Assembly (NCBI RefSeq): GCF_010645065.1
Contig: NZ_JAADZW010000001.1
Coordinates: 558,001-622,000, forward strand
Origin: Flavobacterium fluviatile
GTDB lineage: Bacteria; Bacteroidota; Bacteroidia; Flavobacteriales; Flavobacteriaceae
Direction: 5' to 3'
Length of the DNA stretch: 64,000 nucleotides
The position numbers were made by a program, and so were the translations under genes. The notes under the pieces are model-generated. The model searched no databases. It was given only the letters and a program-made list of their open reading frames with translations, and was not told the DNA's origin. Positions within the stretch are counted from its first letter, which is position 1. The number at the start of each line of letters is the position of its first letter. Below, piece by piece: positions 9,169 to 18,888 of the stretch.

Positions 9169-10530
9169 TTAATGTTTATAAAACTTCAGATCAATCAAAT
9201 CGTTCTGTATCGGTTTAGGATTCCAGTTTTGGTGAATTGCCAATGCTGCTCCCAAAGCACTTGCCTGTGCCATTGAAGCCGCATAAACTTCTACATCCGG
9301 GAAAGCTTCGGCAAGTAAATTCATAAAAATAGAGTTCTTACTAAATCCACCATCCACAAAAATTTTCTTTACAGGGCTGTTATGAATCACTAAATTAGTT
9401 GAAAAAACTTGTTGTTCAACTAGATCCAGCATTAATTGATGGTAAGCGATTTCGTATGATTTGAAAGCGGAAAGGTCTCTCTTTTGAAAAGGACATTCAT
9501 TTAAAATATCAAAATCATACTTTTTTGGATAAACAATTTGAAAATTCACTGCTCTTAAATTCGATACAATTTTTTTGTCAAAATAGACATTTTTAAAAGT
9601 ATCAAATGGCACGTTGAAATGCTCTGCCAGTCTTTTTGCCTGTATTTCATGCTCATTACCAGAAAACAAACGGGCTGCCTTTACAGGTTTTTCCGTGTAT
9701 TGCATGTAACACAAACAGTCATTTTTAAGTTCTTCAAACGTTAAAGGTTTATTGTTAAAAGGATTCAGTGAAATACTCCATGTTCCTGTTGACAACAAAA
9801 CAAAAGGTTCAGTAAAATTTATTGTATAAGGAATTATGGCCGATGAACTGTCATGCAAACCAATTCCGACAGCCAGGTCATTTTCTTTTTTTATGACATC
9901 TTTACCATAATGAAGTGGCGCCAGTTTTTCTCTTATACCTTCACTTTTAAGCCATTTGTGATACTTCATCTTTTTAAAATTCCAAAGATTTGTATGACAA
10001 CCAATGCTTGTAATGTCAGTATAAGCTTCACCGGTTAACAGAAAACTCAGGTATTGGGGCAAATGGAGGCAATATTTTACTTTTTCAAACAATTCCGGCC
10101 TCTCTTCTTTTAACCTGTAAATCTGCATTCCGGAATTCAGGCTTCCTAAAACAGGAGAAGCTGTTTTTACTGCAAAAACCTCTTCTCCTCTGTATTTTTT
10201 ATAAAAACCATTTTTCAGTTCTTCCGGATAATCTTTTAAATAATTGTATAAAGGGGTCAATGAATTTCCCTCTTCATCAATATAAACAAAACTAGCTCCA
10301 TAAGTACTGAAATTAATCGCTTTAAGAACATAATTGTTTAGTTCTTTTATTTCTGATAATCGTTCGAGAATCCACTCTTTCAGTACATCAATATTTTCGC
10401 AGGGAAAACCGTCTTCATCAACGGTTTCTTCCAGATTTACTGATTTTTCCCAAACGATTTTATAATTTTCATCAAATAAAAATACCTTTTTGTTGGTTTT
10501 ACCAATATCAAAAATTGCAACTACATTCAT
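9169..10530 (-). CDS. rhaB: FGGY-family sugar kinase, probable L-rhamnulokinase
   Basis: 453 residues. The N-terminal ATP-fold motif is FDIGKTNKKVFLFD. The middle carries GIGLHDSSSA with the catalytic-type Asp of FGGY kinases, followed by LLSTGTWS. The C-terminal half carries IFVDGGFSKN and ASALGAALA. It phosphorylates an open-chain sugar, and the neighbours rhaI and the rhamnulose-1-phosphate aldolase fusion point to L-rhamnulose. FGGY kinases for fuculose or xylulose look alike, so the substrate rests on context. The gap to rhaI (123 nt) holds an imperfect inverted repeat and no obvious promoter. Confidence 0.85.
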   Translation of the reverse strand: MNVVAIFDIGKTNKKVFLFDENYKIVWEKSVNLEETVDEDGFPCENIDVLKEWILERLSEIKELNNYVLKAINFSTYGASFVYIDEEGNSLTPLYNYLKDYPEELKNGFYKKYRGEEVFAVKTASPVLGSLNSGMQIYRLKEERPELFEKVKYCLHLPQYLSFLLTGEAYTDITSIGCHTNLWNFKKMKYHKWLKSEGIREKLAPLHYGKDVIKKENDLAVGIGLHDSSSAIIPYTINFTEPFVLLSTGTWSISLNPFNNKPLTFEELKNDCLCYMQYTEKPVKAARLFSGNEHEIQAKRLAEHFNVPFDTFKNVYFDKKIVSNLRAVNFQIVYPKKYDFDILNECPFQKRDLSAFKSYEIAYHQLMLDLVEQQVFSTNLVIHNSPVKKIFVDGGFSKNSIFMNLLAEAFPDVEVYAASMAQASALGAALAIHQNWNPKPIQNDLIDLKFYKH

Positions 10531-10653
10531 TTGTTTTAGTTCTGAGTTTTGAGTTATAAATTATGAGTTAATTTCTATTCGAAAAAATCGTGATTATTAA
10601 GCAAAGTCTTTTTGTTTTTAAACTTATAACTCATAATTCATACCTTATAATTA

Positions 10654-11928
10654 TTACAATCCTGTCGCTACGGTTTTTAATCCTCTTTCGCCAATTAGAT
10701 TTCCTCTAACGTCAAGACTGCGGTACAATTCAACAGGATTTAACGCTGCACCTGAACGCAAGCGGGCTTCAGCAACTAAAGCACGAACATCTGTACGGAA
10801 AGCATTTTGAAGAATCTCCTGTGCTTTTACCACATCATTTTCAGCTTGTGCAATTTCTAACGCTTTTCTGTCAACTGAAAGGGCCTGAGCATAAGCAATC
10901 ATAATCGCTTCAACAGATTGTAATAAATCCTCCAAAGGATCTTTTATGTTGTGAGACGCATCAATCATCCAGCCTAAATCTTTGGCATGATTCATTCCAC
11001 GAGCGTCCATTCCTTCAACTAATTCGTTGAAAATCAAGAACAGCTGGTAAGGTTTTAAAGCTCCTGCTGTTAAGTCATCATCCCCATATTTAGAATCATT
11101 GAAATGGAAACCTCCTAATTTATCTTCCATCAATAATAAAGAAACAATTTGCTCGATATTTGCATTTGGAAGGTGGTGACCTAAATCCACCAGTGTTTTT
11201 GCTTTATCACCTAATTTTTTCACATAAGAATACGATTGTCCCCAATCTGCAACAGTTGTAGAGTAAAAATTAGGCTCAGCACATTTATACTCTAAAAACA
11301 ATTTCCAGTTTGAAGGCAAAGCTGCATAAATTTCCTGTAAACTTTCTAAAGTATTCTCGTAAGCTCTTCTGAAATTTAATTGTCCCGGAAAATTAGAACC
11401 ATCGGCAAGCCAAACTGTCAAAGATTCAGAACCCAATTCTATACCTTGCTTAATTACTTCGATATTATGATCTACAGCTTGTTTACGAATTGCTTTGTTT
11501 ACGTTCTGCAAAGATCCGTAACGGTATGAATGCGCAGAATCTGTCTGATCCTGAAATGTATTTGAATTTACTGCATCAAACAGCAAGTTATGCTGCGCTG
11601 CTAACGCTTTTATCGCTTTATGATCTTGTGGGATATCCCACGGAATATGTAAAGAAATCGCTCCTGAAGCATTGTTTAATTTATGAAGCAAACCTACATC
11701 TTCAATTTTTTCTTCTAATGAGCGAGGCTCTCCTCCACCTGCAAAACGTCCGAATCTTGTTCCTCCGGTTCCTAATGCCCAGGATGGAATTGCGATTTGA
11801 AAATCGATTAATTTTTGAATTATAGCTTCACTTTCTGCAATTTCAGAAGCTGTAAAAACCAATTTATTCTGATGTTTTTTTAATAAATCATCATTATGAG
11901 ATGCGATAGTGTTTGATTGAATTAACAT
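10654..11928 (-). CDS. rhaI: L-rhamnose isomerase, RhaI type
   Basis: 424 residues, a xylose-isomerase-like TIM barrel of the RhaI type known from Pseudomonas stutzeri and distinct from E. coli RhaA. Recognisable are GTGGTRFGRF, the metal ligand region FLEYKCAEPNFY (Glu), LVDLGHHLP (Asp, His), FHFNDSKYGDDDL (His and Asp) and WMIDASHN. It converts L-rhamnose to L-rhamnulose in the cytoplasm. A terminator after the aldolase gene (12064-12100) separates it from the upstream unit. A weak promoter-like TTTG / TATATTG pair lies in the 218-nt gap. Confidence 0.9.
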   Translation of the reverse strand: MLIQSNTIASHNDDLLKKHQNKLVFTASEIAESEAIIQKLIDFQIAIPSWALGTGGTRFGRFAGGGEPRSLEEKIEDVGLLHKLNNASGAISLHIPWDIPQDHKAIKALAAQHNLLFDAVNSNTFQDQTDSAHSYRYGSLQNVNKAIRKQAVDHNIEVIKQGIELGSESLTVWLADGSNFPGQLNFRRAYENTLESLQEIYAALPSNWKLFLEYKCAEPNFYSTTVADWGQSYSYVKKLGDKAKTLVDLGHHLPNANIEQIVSLLLMEDKLGGFHFNDSKYGDDDLTAGALKPYQLFLIFNELVEGMDARGMNHAKDLGWMIDASHNIKDPLEDLLQSVEAIMIAYAQALSVDRKALEIAQAENDVVKAQEILQNAFRTDVRALVAEARLRSGAALNPVELYRSLDVRGNLIGERGLKTVATGL

Positions 11929-12063
11929 ACTTATTTATTTTAAAATAGGGTTTACAATATAAGGCTATTTCTAAAAACCAAACCCTTGTTATACGTTACT
12001 TTTTGTGTTTTCTTGTTTGTTTTTAATGTGTTTAGGAAATTTATTTATAAAATAGAATTGTCA

Positions 12064-12100
12064 TAAAAAATCTAACGTCCGACCGAAATCGAACGTTAGA
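12064..12100 (-). terminator. Intrinsic terminator after the aldolase/dehydrogenase gene
   Basis: On the minus strand TCTAACGTTCG (12100-12090) pairs with CGGACGTTAGA (12081-12071), one mismatch or G-U pair, and is followed by TTTTTT. It lies about 47 nt past the stop of the 12147-14288 gene, so rhaT and the fusion gene probably end here. Confidence 0.75.
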
Positions 12101-12146
12101 AAACAAAAACCACTTTGTTAAATAAACTTAAAAAAAACTAAACAAC

Positions 12147-14288
12147 TTATCTGTAAAAGCCCATTGTTACTCCGCCGTCTACATTCAGGGCGTTTCCTGT
12201 CGATTTATTCAACAGACCTCCTACGAATGCGAAACATGCGTTTGCAATATCATCAGGCAATATAATTTCATTTAATAATGTGCGTTTCGCGTAATAAGCA
12301 GGCAATTCTTCAACGGTAATTCCGTAAGCTTTTGCACGACCTTCAGCCCATCCGCCAGACCAGATATTAGAATCTGAGATTACAGCATCAGGATTCACTG
12401 TGTTTACACGAATTTTATCCGCACCTAATTCAGCAGCCATCAAGCGTGTTAAATGCGCCTGAGCCGCTTTTGCAGAACCGTATCCAGGATTGTTTGGACC
12501 AGCCACTACAGCATTCTTAGAAACAATGTTTACGATATCTCCACCAAAACCTTGTTTACGCATTACTTCGATTCCGGCTTTAGAAACAATAAACTGTCCT
12601 TTAACCAAAATATCATATAATCTGTCCCACTCTTCAAGGGTGTGCTCAGCGATTGATTTTGAAATACTGATACCAGCATTGTTTACAATGATATCAGCAC
12701 CACCAAATGCTAAACAAGCAGCATCTAAAGCTTTTTCTGTACTTACATCGTCAGTAACGTTTAATAATGTACTAGAAACAGCATCTCTGCCAAATGTTTT
12801 GATGAATTCTGCTTTTGCACCTTCTAAACGCTCTTCGTTAATATCGTTGATTACAACACAAGCTCCTTCTTCAGCAAATCTTTTAGCGATAGCTTTACCA
12901 ATCCCACCAGCAGAACCGGTAACTAAAGCAACTCTTCCTGACAGTGCTTTTGGTTTTGGCATACGCTGTAATTTTGCTTCTTCCAACAACCAGTATTCGA
13001 TATCAAAAGCTTCCTGGTGAGGCAAAGAAGTATATTCAGAAACCGCTTCAGCACCTTTCATTACATTTACGGCATTGATATAGTATTCAGATGCTAAACG
13101 AGCCATCGTTTTATCTTTGGCAAACGTAAACATACCAACTCCGGGATATAAAATTACAACCGGGTTCGGGTCACGCATTGCAGGAGAATTAGACTTTTTA
13201 CAAGCATTGTAGTAGTCTTTGTACATTGCTCTGTACGCTTCAAAAGCAGGAGTTAATTTTGCTTTGATTGCATCTACGTCTGATAAATCTTCGTTTGGAT
13301 CTAATTCCAGAACCAAAGGACTGATTTTCGTACGTAAAAAGTGATCAGGACAAGAAGTTCCTAACGGAGCTAATTTTGATAAATCATTAGAGTTAATGAA
13401 TTCCAAAACTCTTGCATCATCCGTATAATGACCAATCATCTGACGCTCTGAAGAACAGAAACCTCTTAAAATTGGAGCCACTTTTGCTGCTTTTAATTTA
13501 CGATCTGCTTCCGGAAGGCTGTCAATTTTTTTACCTCCAAAAACAGGACGTTTTTTTCCGTAGTTGCTTTCTAAGTATTCAGCACATTTTTCAATAACTT
13601 CAAGTGTGTTGATATAACTCTCGTAAGAAGTGTCTCCCCATGTGAATAAACCATGAGAACCTAACATGATGCCACGTAATTTTTTTCCTTTTTTCTCCGC
13701 TTCTTCCAGACAGCTTCTTAACTGAAGCCCTAAGTCGAAGCCCGGACGCTGCCATCCTACCCAACCGATTTCCCCGTCGAATAATTCTTCTGTAATTTTT
13801 GCTCCGTCTTTAGCAGCTGCAATTGCAATAGCCGCATCCGGATGAAGGTGATCGATATGTTTAAACGGTAAGAAACCGTGTAATGGCGTATCAATAGAAG
13901 GTGCTTTAGAAGCTAAATCAAAAATACAGTGGTTAAACAACTCCACCATTTCATCTTCAAATTCAATTCCTCTGTACACATTTTCAAGATTGCGTAATCT
14001 GTCTAAGTAAAGAGCAGCACAACCTGATTTTGTCAATGTTCCGATATCTCCACCAGAACCTTTAATCCACATTACCTCTGAGCTTGCGCCTGTCAATGGG
14101 TCTTTATCTGTAATTTTTACCGAAGTGTTCCCTCCTCCATAATTAGTAAGTCTTAAATCTGCTCCTAACAAATTAGAGCGATAGATAAAAAGAGCTACTT
14201 CATCTCCTGCCAAGGCTGCAGCTTTAGCATCATCCCAAAGATAGCTTACATGCTGAAAAGTCATATTATTTGTGTTTATATTTGACAT
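12147..14288 (-). CDS. rhaEW: Bifunctional rhamnulose-1-phosphate aldolase / L-lactaldehyde dehydrogenase
   Basis: 713 residues, two domains. Residues about 1-430 are a class II (zinc-dependent) aldolase/adducin-like domain with GGGNTSVK, HGFLPFKHIDHLHPD and GSHGLFTWG, whose histidines fit metal binding. Residues about 450-713 are an SDR with TGSAGGIGKA, NNAGIS, YGSAK and NVDGG. Fusions of this kind, called RhaEW in comparative-genomics work on rhamnose pathways, cleave L-rhamnulose-1-phosphate to DHAP and L-lactaldehyde and oxidise the latter to L-lactate. It starts 30 nt after rhaT and shares its transcript. The lut genes downstream then consume the lactate. Confidence 0.92.
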   Translation of the reverse strand: MSNINTNNMTFQHVSYLWDDAKAAALAGDEVALFIYRSNLLGADLRLTNYGGGNTSVKITDKDPLTGASSEVMWIKGSGGDIGTLTKSGCAALYLDRLRNLENVYRGIEFEDEMVELFNHCIFDLASKAPSIDTPLHGFLPFKHIDHLHPDAAIAIAAAKDGAKITEELFDGEIGWVGWQRPGFDLGLQLRSCLEEAEKKGKKLRGIMLGSHGLFTWGDTSYESYINTLEVIEKCAEYLESNYGKKRPVFGGKKIDSLPEADRKLKAAKVAPILRGFCSSERQMIGHYTDDARVLEFINSNDLSKLAPLGTSCPDHFLRTKISPLVLELDPNEDLSDVDAIKAKLTPAFEAYRAMYKDYYNACKKSNSPAMRDPNPVVILYPGVGMFTFAKDKTMARLASEYYINAVNVMKGAEAVSEYTSLPHQEAFDIEYWLLEEAKLQRMPKPKALSGRVALVTGSAGGIGKAIAKRFAEEGACVVINDINEERLEGAKAEFIKTFGRDAVSSTLLNVTDDVSTEKALDAACLAFGGADIIVNNAGISISKSIAEHTLEEWDRLYDILVKGQFIVSKAGIEVMRKQGFGGDIVNIVSKNAVVAGPNNPGYGSAKAAQAHLTRLMAAELGADKIRVNTVNPDAVISDSNIWSGGWAEGRAKAYGITVEELPAYYAKRTLLNEIILPDDIANACFAFVGGLLNKSTGNALNVDGGVTMGFYR

Positions 14289-14318
14289 TTATTATTGATT
14301 ATATTTATTATTAATTAT

Positions 14319-15389
14319 TTATAAAGAATTTCCGATTCCCACCAAAACAATGGATAAAAACATAAGTACAATTCCAAGCAGAAAAGTATTAAAGGTCTTT
14401 TTAGTAACGCCTTTCCATTCTTTTAGGTAGAACCCCCAAAAGTTTGCTGTAAGGATGATTGTTGACATGTGCAGAATCCACGAGCTGGCTCCATTACCTA
14501 ATTTACTCTCTCCCATTCCGTAAAAGAAAAACTGAAGAAACCACATTGTACCTGCAATCGCAGAAAAAAGTACATTTTTTGAAATTGGTGTATTTTTATC
14601 AGTATAATTACCAAAAGTTCTGTTTTTAAAATTAAGATAGATACACCAGATAAAGTTGGTTGTTAATCCACCCCAAAGTATAATGATGTAACTCACATTG
14701 TTTTGAAAAAGAAATTCTCCCTGATTCGGATGCAATGCTTTCCATGATTCATTGGCAACATCCGCCATGGGTTTTGCAGCTTCAATTCCGAAGTTAAAAA
14801 ACGAACTTAGGATACCAGAAACTATGGCAATGATTAAACCTTTTACCAGATTAAAATCTTTGTCTTTATCTTCATGTCCGGTTTGAAAATCTTTTTCTTT
14901 TAATATTCCGGCTTTACCTAAAATAGCTATACCTATAATACATACAAGTACCCCAACCAAAACCATTTGTCCGCCTGAGTTAGAAAACATATCACTGATA
15001 GACTCTTTTCCTTCTACTGCATTGAAATTATAATAGATTGGCGGAATTAAAGCACCAAAAGCAGAACAAAATCCTAGAGTGATTGAATTACCTAAAGACA
15101 TTCCCAAATAGCGAACGCCTAATCCGTAGGTCAATCCTCCAATTCCCCAAATCAGTCCCATCATGTACGCCAGTGCTTTAACAGATGGAGCAGCTGCAGC
15201 AATAATTTCAGTAAAATTCGGAATAGTTAAATAAGCGGCAATTGGCGGAACAATCAGCCAGGAGAAAAAACCTCCTACTAACCAGTAGCTTTCCCATGCC
15301 CAGTCTTTAACTTTTTTAAAAGGCATATAAAAACTGCCTGAAGAAAATCCTCCAATGGAGTGAAAAATAATTCCGAGTAATGATTCCAT
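14319..15389 (-). CDS. rhaT: L-rhamnose/proton symporter
   Basis: 356 residues with about ten hydrophobic segments and the RhaT-type N-terminus IIFHSIGGFSSGSFYMPFKK. It imports L-rhamnose across the inner membrane. It heads the minus-strand unit rhaT-rhaEW, diverges from the GntR regulator, and has a copy of the PUL-wide activator box 70 nt upstream, tying rhamnose uptake to polysaccharide breakdown. Confidence 0.92.
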   Translation of the reverse strand: MESLLGIIFHSIGGFSSGSFYMPFKKVKDWAWESYWLVGGFFSWLIVPPIAAYLTIPNFTEIIAAAAPSVKALAYMMGLIWGIGGLTYGLGVRYLGMSLGNSITLGFCSAFGALIPPIYYNFNAVEGKESISDMFSNSGGQMVLVGVLVCIIGIAILGKAGILKEKDFQTGHEDKDKDFNLVKGLIIAIVSGILSSFFNFGIEAAKPMADVANESWKALHPNQGEFLFQNNVSYIIILWGGLTTNFIWCIYLNFKNRTFGNYTDKNTPISKNVLFSAIAGTMWFLQFFFYGMGESKLGNGASSWILHMSTIILTANFWGFYLKEWKGVTKKTFNTFLLGIVLMFLSIVLVGIGNSL

Positions 15390-15458
15390 TTAATTTTTTT
15401 GTGGTTTTAAGTTGATAGTTATTGGTGTGGTAAAATAAGAGAATGTAAAAAAGAAAAC

Positions 15459-15476
15459 TATCCTGTACTGTCCTTT
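15459..15476 (-). promoter_or_regulatory. PUL-type activator box upstream of rhaT
   Basis: On the plus strand TATCCTGT (15459-15466) and a weaker TGTCCTTT 10 bp on (15469-15476). Read toward rhaT this is the ACAGGATA box seen across the PUL. At the standard 20-bp spacing lies TTATTTTA (15438-15431), a weak -7. It lies in the rhaT-GntR gap (15390-15671). Confidence 0.6.
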
Positions 15477-15671
15477 CCCTATTTATATTTATTTTAAATC
15501 ATAAATTATTGCGATAAGATTGTGCTTATGTCTTTTTTTAAATTAAAAATTCATATTTTAGCGAACGCATGCGTAATCAACATTTTTTATCTCTTTTTAA
15601 AGAAAATTATTACACATAATGCAATTTATAATACCATCTCATCAATTGAGAAAGACTTTACTACACCTACC

Positions 15672-16712
15672 ATGATTAAATTAATAAAAATAGATGAAGA
15701 TTCGAGAGTACCAAAGTACAAGCAGATTGTAGATTCTATACTGCAAAATATTGCTAATGGTAACCTGAAAATAAATCAAAAGATTCCTTCGATAAACAAC
15801 TTTAGTGAGGAATTTTATATGTCAAGGGATACTGTTGAGAAAGCTTATAATATTTTAAAGGAGCGTAAAATTATCTCTTCCATACGAGGAAAAGGCTATT
15901 ATATTACCAGAACAAAGTTAGAGTCTAAAGTCAATATTTTGTTCCTGTTTAATAAGCTGAGTGCGTATAAAATGAAAACTTACAGCTCTTTTATTAATAC
16001 ATTAGGAGCAAATGCGCATGTAGATCTTCATATCTACCATTGCGATGAGACTTTATTTTTAAATCTGCTGGATAAATTTGAAGGTGCTTACGATTATTAT
16101 GTTATTACGACACACTTTAAAACAGACGAATTAAAACATTTGAGTTTTACTGATGAAGTTGCAAAAGCAATCCAGAGAATACCACAGGATAAACTGGTAA
16201 TTATGGATAACATAAAAATTGGATTAGGAAGCGAAGTAATCAAAATATATCAGGATTTTGAAAATGACATTTACAATGCCTTAAAAGAAGGGCTTGCTAA
16301 AATAAACAAGTATAAAAGACTAATTCTGGTCTATCCTGAGAAAGCAGTATATCCTTATCCAAGAAGAATTTTGCATGGTTTTAGAAAATTTTGTGTAGAG
16401 CATGAAATTAATTTTGAAATTTTAAGTGAAGTCTATGATGATATGATCCTTAAGAAAGGAGACTTATTCATCACTATAGAAGAATCTGACCTGGTTAATT
16501 TAGTCAAACAGATCAGGGACGAAGAATACGTATTAGGAAGCGACATTGGCATTATATCCTATAACGATACCCCGCTAAAAGATTTATTAGGCATAACAGT
16601 TATGTCTACTGATTTTAATGAAATGGGGGAAATTGCAGCACGAATGATTTTGAACAAAGAAAAAGGAGAGATAAAAGTCCCTTTTAATTTTATAGACCGA
16701 AACTCTATTTAA
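15672..16712 (+). CDS. GntR-type regulator with sugar-binding-like domain, probable rhamnose regulator
   Basis: I place the start at ATG 15672 (MIKLIKIDEDSRVPKYKQIV), giving 346 residues. An open frame extends back to 15522, but those 50 residues are low-complexity and not family-like. Residues about 10-75 form a GntR winged helix-turn-helix (QKIPSINNFSEEFYMSRDTV, then IRGKGYYITR). Residues about 80-346 resemble the periplasmic-binding/LacI sensor fold. Its divergent position next to rhaT suggests it senses L-rhamnose or a pathway intermediate. It is the only transcription factor in the window. Whether it binds the PUL box is unknown; GntR proteins usually bind palindromes rather than tandem repeats. 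Confidence 0.8.
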   Translation: MIKLIKIDEDSRVPKYKQIVDSILQNIANGNLKINQKIPSINNFSEEFYMSRDTVEKAYNILKERKIISSIRGKGYYITRTKLESKVNILFLFNKLSAYKMKTYSSFINTLGANAHVDLHIYHCDETLFLNLLDKFEGAYDYYVITTHFKTDELKHLSFTDEVAKAIQRIPQDKLVIMDNIKIGLGSEVIKIYQDFENDIYNALKEGLAKINKYKRLILVYPEKAVYPYPRRILHGFRKFCVEHEINFEILSEVYDDMILKKGDLFITIEESDLVNLVKQIRDEEYVLGSDIGIISYNDTPLKDLLGITVMSTDFNEMGEIAARMILNKEKGEIKVPFNFIDRNSI

Positions 16713-16878
16713 AATTAGTTTCGTGGCATGAGTTTTTAGTGAAATTTTAAATGTAAACAAAGATTAAATAGTTTATTTACCACTTTTATTAAAACTTTAA
16801 TAATGCCACTGGCAAGATAATGAATCTTGAAATTTCTGGCACTAATAATACCATTTTCCAAAAATAACAACAAACCTA

Positions 16879-16916
16879 AAAAGTCCGTGTCATGTATTTG
16901 AAACGGACTTTTTTAT
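16879..16916 (+). terminator. Terminator between the GntR gene and the PL11 gene
   Basis: Stem AAAAGTCCGT (16879-16888) with ACGGACTTTT (16903-16912), loop 14 nt, then TTATTT. The A-run on the other side means it can serve the convergent PL11 gene too. The rest of 16713-16924 shows nothing I can assign. Confidence 0.75.
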
Positions 16917-16924
16917 TTACAATC

Positions 16925-18772
16925 TTATTTCTTAGGAACTAAAACAATATTAGGTTTTGGAGCCGGCTGCATCCCGCTTCCAAAATAAAAACCGGTATGA
17001 GGCGGCTGGTTGTACCCTACATTTTGCCATGCAATACTCAAGCGGTACTGAGGATCGTGCATCAGTGTATATTGCCTAACATCCGTTGGAATTGTAGTCG
17101 AATAAATTCGTAATTCTTTATTGTCTTCGCTTCTTAAAATCAGTTCTTCTCTCCAGTCACCCAAAATATCTGCAGAAAGTGCCGGAGTCGATTTTGTTCC
17201 GTTATTCGAAACTGCTCCGGTTGCCGTAAACAATCTGCCTTTGCCGTATTTGTCTATGTAATTGGAGTTCAAAAGTTCCCTTGAAGTATCACCATCCCAA
17301 TAAATAAGGAAGTTGATTGACTTTGGAGCATCCCCTATTTTGTTTCCTTTCATATCATATAAAAATTTAGAGCCAGACCACCAGCATTGTGCACCTTTTC
17401 TTGTCGGATCAATATTATCAGCCACACCACGTCCAACATCTTCATTTGGCGAATCGGTAAACAAAATTTTACCATCAACGGCTGAAAAAACGGCTACTCC
17501 CGGGCCGGTTGTTTTATTTTCAATTTCATGGATTCCAAATGCCTCCAATCCCGGAACATCCAAATCCAGATCTGAAACATGCAAAGCATCTCCGTGCCTT
17601 AAACCTGTAGTGTACAATCCTTTGCCATTATCATCTACGCACATCGACCCATAAATTATTTCATCCTTCCCATCATTGTCAACATCAGCAACAGACAACC
17701 CATGATTTCCCTGACCCGAATAAGGATTATCAGCATCTTTACTGTCAAAAACCCATCTTGAAGTCAGTTTTTCATTTTTAAAATCAAAAGCTGCCAAGAC
17801 AGTTCTTCCGTAATAGCCTCGACACATCACCACGCTGGGATGAATGCCGTCCAGATAAGCTACACAGGCTGTAAAACGGTCAATTCTGTTTCCTTTCGTA
17901 TCGTTTCCTCCGCTGCCTCCATGTCCGCCCCAGCCTGCCAAATCGCCACGTTCCGGAATATAATCTGTAGTGGTAACCAGTTTTCCGGTTCTTCCATCAA
18001 AAACCGAAAGATATTCAGGGCCTTTTAAAATTTTCCCATAAGTTCCCGATTTTGGATCTCTGTCAACCCAGTCTTTTGAAACGTCCCCAACCACATTCCC
18101 CTGACTATCGGTTGTTCCGTCTGCGGTTTTGCAAACCAGTTCTGCAACCCCGTCACCGTCCAGATCATAAACCATAAACTGTGTATAATGTGCTCCTTCA
18201 CGAATGTTTTTGCCTAAACTAATCTGCCATAAAAATTTTCCCTCTAAAGTATAGGCCTGAAAAATAGGCGGATCAGTAATCCCGGTATGCGAATTATCAT
18301 GTCCTTTTCCGGTCATGTGTACTACTAAATCGTATTTTCCGTCTCCGTCTAAATCCCCCGTCGAAAGGTCATTTGGAATATAACCTTCAACAGGTTTTAT
18401 TACAATTGATAAATAATCTTTATCCGGACTCGAAGCCGGAACAGTAAAGCTTCCTTTGGCATCTGTTTCTTTTCCTTTTAAAATCGTTTTTACAAACCAG
18501 GTATTATCTTCCTTTGCATTTGCCTTGGAATCAACAAAATTTGTGGCTCCGGTAATTGGTTTTTCGTTTAATTTTACGGCTTGTTTTGAACCGCTTTTTC
18601 GATATAAATTAAATGCCAAATCATCAGCATCTGTCCCTAAAACACGCCAGCTGATAAAAAACTGACCTTTATCTTTTATGGCAATTACGCCACGATCTAA
18701 ACTTTCCATTTGTCTTTGTGCAAAAATTGTAGAGGACAAAAACAATAATGTGAGTAAAATTTTAGGTTTCAT
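16925..18772 (-). CDS. Rhamnogalacturonan lyase, PL11 family
   Basis: 615 residues with signal peptide (MKPKILLTLLFLSSTIFAQ). The mature part starts RQMESLDRGVIAIKD and contains FISWRVLGTD, GDLDGDGKYDLVVHM, YDLDGDGVAELVCK, GGHGGSGGND and DVDNDGKDEI: the fibronectin-like N-domain and eight-bladed propeller of PL11, with Ca-binding DxDxDG loops. These enzymes cut the rhamnose-galacturonate backbone of rhamnogalacturonan I by beta-elimination (YesW is an endo-lyase, YesX an exo-lyase). It closes the minus-strand group 24945-16925 with two (alpha/alpha)6-type proteins. No box lies directly in front of it. Confidence 0.93.
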   Translation of the reverse strand: MKPKILLTLLFLSSTIFAQRQMESLDRGVIAIKDKGQFFISWRVLGTDADDLAFNLYRKSGSKQAVKLNEKPITGATNFVDSKANAKEDNTWFVKTILKGKETDAKGSFTVPASSPDKDYLSIVIKPVEGYIPNDLSTGDLDGDGKYDLVVHMTGKGHDNSHTGITDPPIFQAYTLEGKFLWQISLGKNIREGAHYTQFMVYDLDGDGVAELVCKTADGTTDSQGNVVGDVSKDWVDRDPKSGTYGKILKGPEYLSVFDGRTGKLVTTTDYIPERGDLAGWGGHGGSGGNDTKGNRIDRFTACVAYLDGIHPSVVMCRGYYGRTVLAAFDFKNEKLTSRWVFDSKDADNPYSGQGNHGLSVADVDNDGKDEIIYGSMCVDDNGKGLYTTGLRHGDALHVSDLDLDVPGLEAFGIHEIENKTTGPGVAVFSAVDGKILFTDSPNEDVGRGVADNIDPTRKGAQCWWSGSKFLYDMKGNKIGDAPKSINFLIYWDGDTSRELLNSNYIDKYGKGRLFTATGAVSNNGTKSTPALSADILGDWREELILRSEDNKELRIYSTTIPTDVRQYTLMHDPQYRLSIAWQNVGYNQPPHTGFYFGSGMQPAPKPNIVLVPKK

Positions 18773-18888
18773 AATTGGTTGTAGGTTATAAAGTTAGATG
18801 CAGATTAAGACTGAATTTGGTCGATATGGTTTATTGTGAATATTATTATTTTTTATTTAACTAAAAGCAGATTTTTTGACACAATTTA

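Noticed and set aside
12490..13020. 176-codon plus-strand ORF
   Set aside because: It is antisense to the conserved aldolase/dehydrogenase fusion and matches no family; it is a codon-bias shadow.
15522..15671. Extended N-terminus of the GntR regulator
   Set aside because: The 50 extra residues are Phe/Ile/Lys-rich and precede the conserved start of the winged helix.
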